Position numbers and translations under genes: made by a program
Part shown: piece by piece, positions 61,969-64,000 of the stretch
Position numbering within the stretch: the first letter of the stretch is position 1
Layout: each line of letters starts with the position of its first letter
The notes under the pieces: model-generated
What the model saw: only the letters and a program-made list of their open reading frames with translations
Database searches by the model: none
Told to the model about the DNA's origin: nothing
Source of the DNA: Planoprotostelium fungivorum
Lineage: Eukaryota > Evosea > Variosea > Cavosteliida > Cavosteliaceae
Direction: 5' to 3'
Assembly (NCBI GenBank): GCA_003024175.1
Contig: MDYQ01000007.1
Location: forward strand, 372,001 to 436,000
Length of the DNA: 64,000 bases

Positions 61969-63818
61969 TTATTGAGTCTTGGATTTCGTCGAGAGTCTGT
62001 TGAAGGGCACGGCATCGATGACGAGACCGAGGAACACGATGGCCACACCAAGCCATTGCGTCTCACTCAGTGCATTCCCAAAGTAGATGACTGAGATGAG
62101 GATCGTGAAGAACTTTCTCGTGGTGGTGATGATCGATGTCGTCAGCGATCCAAAGTAGTAGAGGCTGATCCCTTCAGCCATGGCTCGATGTCATCTCTCA
62201 CCTGAGGTAGATGAAGTTCTGTCCCACGACCGAGGTGACGGAGTAAGCTAAGATCTGCCAGATGATCTGCGGTGATCAGTGTCAGTCTTCTGCATCAAAT
62301 CACCTCTGGATGTCTCGAACAGAATTTGAGTCCGTTGATACCATCACCCGTCAAGATCAATACTGAATAGTGTCAGAAAGATCCGGTGTAGACGAATCGA
62401 AAGACAAGTGATGAGAGGAGAGAACGGTGGCTCACTGAAGAAGAGAAAGAAGGAGGACCAAGCGTTCGTGTAGTACATCATGTGCTTTGGCATCGGTTTG
62501 TATTTGCTCTGAACTCTCTCTTGGAGTGGACCTGTGAGGGTGAGAAGGATGTGAGATGATGCAGGTCACCGATGATTCCATCGAGAGTGAGAGAGAGAGT
62601 CAACAGGATCAATCCNGCGATCCAAAGTAGTAGAGGCTGATTCCTTCAGCCATGGCTCGATGTCATCTCTCACCTGAGGTAGATGAAGTTCTGTCCCACG
62701 ACCGAGGTGACGGAGTAAGCTAAGATCTGCCAGATGATCTGTGGTGATAAGTATTATTCTCCTGCATCAAATCACCTCCGGATGTCTCGAACAGAATTTG
62801 AGTCCGTTGATTCCATCACCCGTCAAGATCAATACTGAATAGTGTCAGAAAGATCCGGTGTAGACGAATCGAAAGATAAGTGATAAGAGGAGAGAAGGGT
62901 GACTCACTGAAGAAGAGAAAGAAGGAGGACCAAGCGTTCGTGTAGTACATCATGTGCTTTGGCATCGGTTTGTATTTGCTCTGAACTCTCTCTTGGAGTG
63001 GACCTGTGACAGTGAGAAGGATATGAGATGATCCAGGTCACCGATGATTCCATCGAGAGTGAGAGAGAGAGTCAACAGGATCAGTCCGTACAGTGAGTCT
63101 GAACTCTCTGCCTTGTGTTTTCCCTACTCGACATGAACATAGGAGGAGAAGAACGGACTCACAGAACCACCGGCCATCATGAACACTGCGATACCACCGG
63201 TGATGAGGGAGACACAGATGTATTTGGTGGTCGTCTGTTTCTTTCCCAATACGATCAGTCCCATCAGCATCACTGTCGAATTCTTCAATGGATGAGAGGA
63301 GAAGGTGTTATCATTCACCAGGGATGGGTTTGCACGATTTAGCCAAGACCTGCATGAATTTCAGATGAGGTTGTATTTATGAGAGAATGAATGGGTGAGA
63401 AGGTGAGTAGCGAGGATACTCACACTGGTAGGGAATGAAACGTATTGTAAAGCGGTGTTTGAACAATACATTGCACCCATGACTGCAGCAGCGATCCAGG
63501 AGTACTCTATCACTGGCGTTTCATCCGGCTTTGATTTCATAACAGATAAAACTGTGATCAACTCATTATCAACTTTCATACAAAAAACTCACCGATCTTC
63601 ACAATAATGACATCAGTGATACTCTGGCAAAATAGAAGGAAGGACGTGAACCGAAACTTTTCATTCTCTGGACCAAATCTAGACTTCGAACTGATCGTTT
63701 TTTCAGTTGGATGGATTGTTATTCCTTCTCACATATTCTCTTGAAAGATGCTGAAGATCAGGTAAGATGCGTATATCCCGACGACAGATACAATGAAGAA
63801 TACAGTCTTGTTCGCCAT
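61969..63818 (-). CDS. SLC35B1: Nucleotide-sugar/ATP transporter, SLC35B1/HUT1-like
   Basis: Multi-exon on the minus strand, start [20 protein letters not shown]. Family motifs: [124 protein letters not shown]. It ends in a Lys-containing tail (STKSKTQ). Ten spans expected; ER membrane exchanger of the HUT1 group (UDP-galactose or ATP/ADP reported for relatives). Exons in 62145-62615 and 62617-63087 are the same exons twice, either side of an N; only one set belongs in a mature transcript. Confidence 0.9.
62145..63087. repeat. 471-bp duplicated block around a single N
   Basis: 62145-62615 and 62617-63087 have equal length (471 bases) and differ at roughly 18 positions, mostly intronic, with no insertions or deletions seen. 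The only unresolved base of the window (62616) lies exactly between them. This looks like two alleles laid end to end by the assembly and not a real tandem duplication. Confidence 0.85.
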
Positions 63819-63898
63819 GATGGCTGGAGGTTGTTTGTCGTTGTCTTTTTGTTGACTCTACAACGCAATTTTAGAATCAGGGTGATCACCCGTCTGGC

Positions 63899-64000
63899 AT
63901 GTCAAGGATCAAAGCTTCTGCACCAGGAAAAGTGATCCTATTCGGAGAGCATTCAGTGGTGTATGGAAAGAAGGCGATCGCGACAGCGGTGGATCTTAGA
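63899..64000 (+). CDS. MVK: Mevalonate kinase, 5' end only
   Basis: The first 34 codons read [20 protein letters not shown] and [14 protein letters not shown], the N-terminal signature of mevalonate kinase ([19 protein letters not shown]). The GHMP-kinase ATP loop lies further on, outside the window. It phosphorylates mevalonate in isoprenoid and sterol synthesis. The start is the first ATG after the short spacer from the divergent transporter. Confidence 0.85.
   Translation, partial: MSRIKASAPGKVILFGEHSVVYGKKAIATAVDLR

Noticed and set aside
61969-63087. A transporter gene with genuinely duplicated exons
   Set aside because: Equal block lengths, scattered substitutions and an N exactly between the blocks point to two alleles joined in assembly.

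Overview
This is nuclear DNA from a compact, intron-rich, free-living protist. Genes sit on both strands with short spacers. Almost every coding stretch is broken by 26-60 nt GT-AG introns, most starting GTGAG or GTGAT and ending in CAG. A split tRNA gene is also present. The gene set is most like Amoebozoa: a giant GbpC-type Roco/RasGEF/cyclic-nucleotide protein, a DOCK (DHR-2) protein, a spherulin-4 protein, a TKL receptor-like protein, a Fic protein and a VPS9 RabGEF. IFT43 implies a flagellate stage. An amoeboflagellate variosean/protosteloid amoeba fits best, but this is an inference from gene content and not a sequence match.

Layout: 0-3.8 kb, 3' part of a secreted X8+G8 protein. 4.2-9.3 kb, ARF GTPase, IFT43 (minus), an EGF-repeat membrane protein and a dual-specificity phosphatase. 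9.5-9.9 kb, a small homeobox gene on the minus strand. 10.5-14.9 kb, F-box + DOCK DHR-2 + long Ser/Pro/Arg tail. 15.1-17.1 kb, C2 + CAMK-type kinase. 17.4-20.6 kb, spherulin-4 protein (minus), a small unknown gene (minus) and an Enhancer-of-zeste-like methyltransferase. 20.6 kb, tRNA-Ile(AAU) with a 13-nt intron. 20.8-25.6 kb, receptor-like protein with a propeller-type ectodomain and a degenerate kinase (minus). 26-30.7 kb, EF-hand protein, GH16-like secreted protein (minus), Fic protein and MARCH-type RING-CH ligase. 30.9-39.2 kb, the GbpC-like giant.

39.2-45 kb (minus): BAP31-like ER protein, zinc finger + PH + VPS9 RabGEF and a Ser/Thr kinase. 45.4-51.5 kb: multi-pass membrane protein, pantothenate synthetase (minus), Ser/Pro-rich protein, COMMD7 (minus) and small unresolved genes. 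51.5-52.5 kb: a gene-poor, GC-rich, repeat-bearing kilobase bounded by 16-bp direct repeats. 52.5-54.8 kb: two-unit F-box/ankyrin-like protein. 55.2-64 kb: DDX24/Mak5 helicase, AATF/Bfr2 (minus), eIF4E, CMC1, an SLC35B1-type transporter (minus) with an assembly duplication around the single N at 62616, and the 5' end of mevalonate kinase.

Themes: small-GTPase and second-messenger signalling (ARF, DOCK, RasGEF, VPS9, cNMP, C2 and EF-hand proteins), ribosome assembly and translation (DDX24, AATF, eIF4E), and surface or secreted proteins. Simple tandem repeats fall mainly inside introns. Intron joins were read by eye from GT-AG signals and frame continuity, so individual boundaries may be off, although most family calls rest on several conserved motifs.
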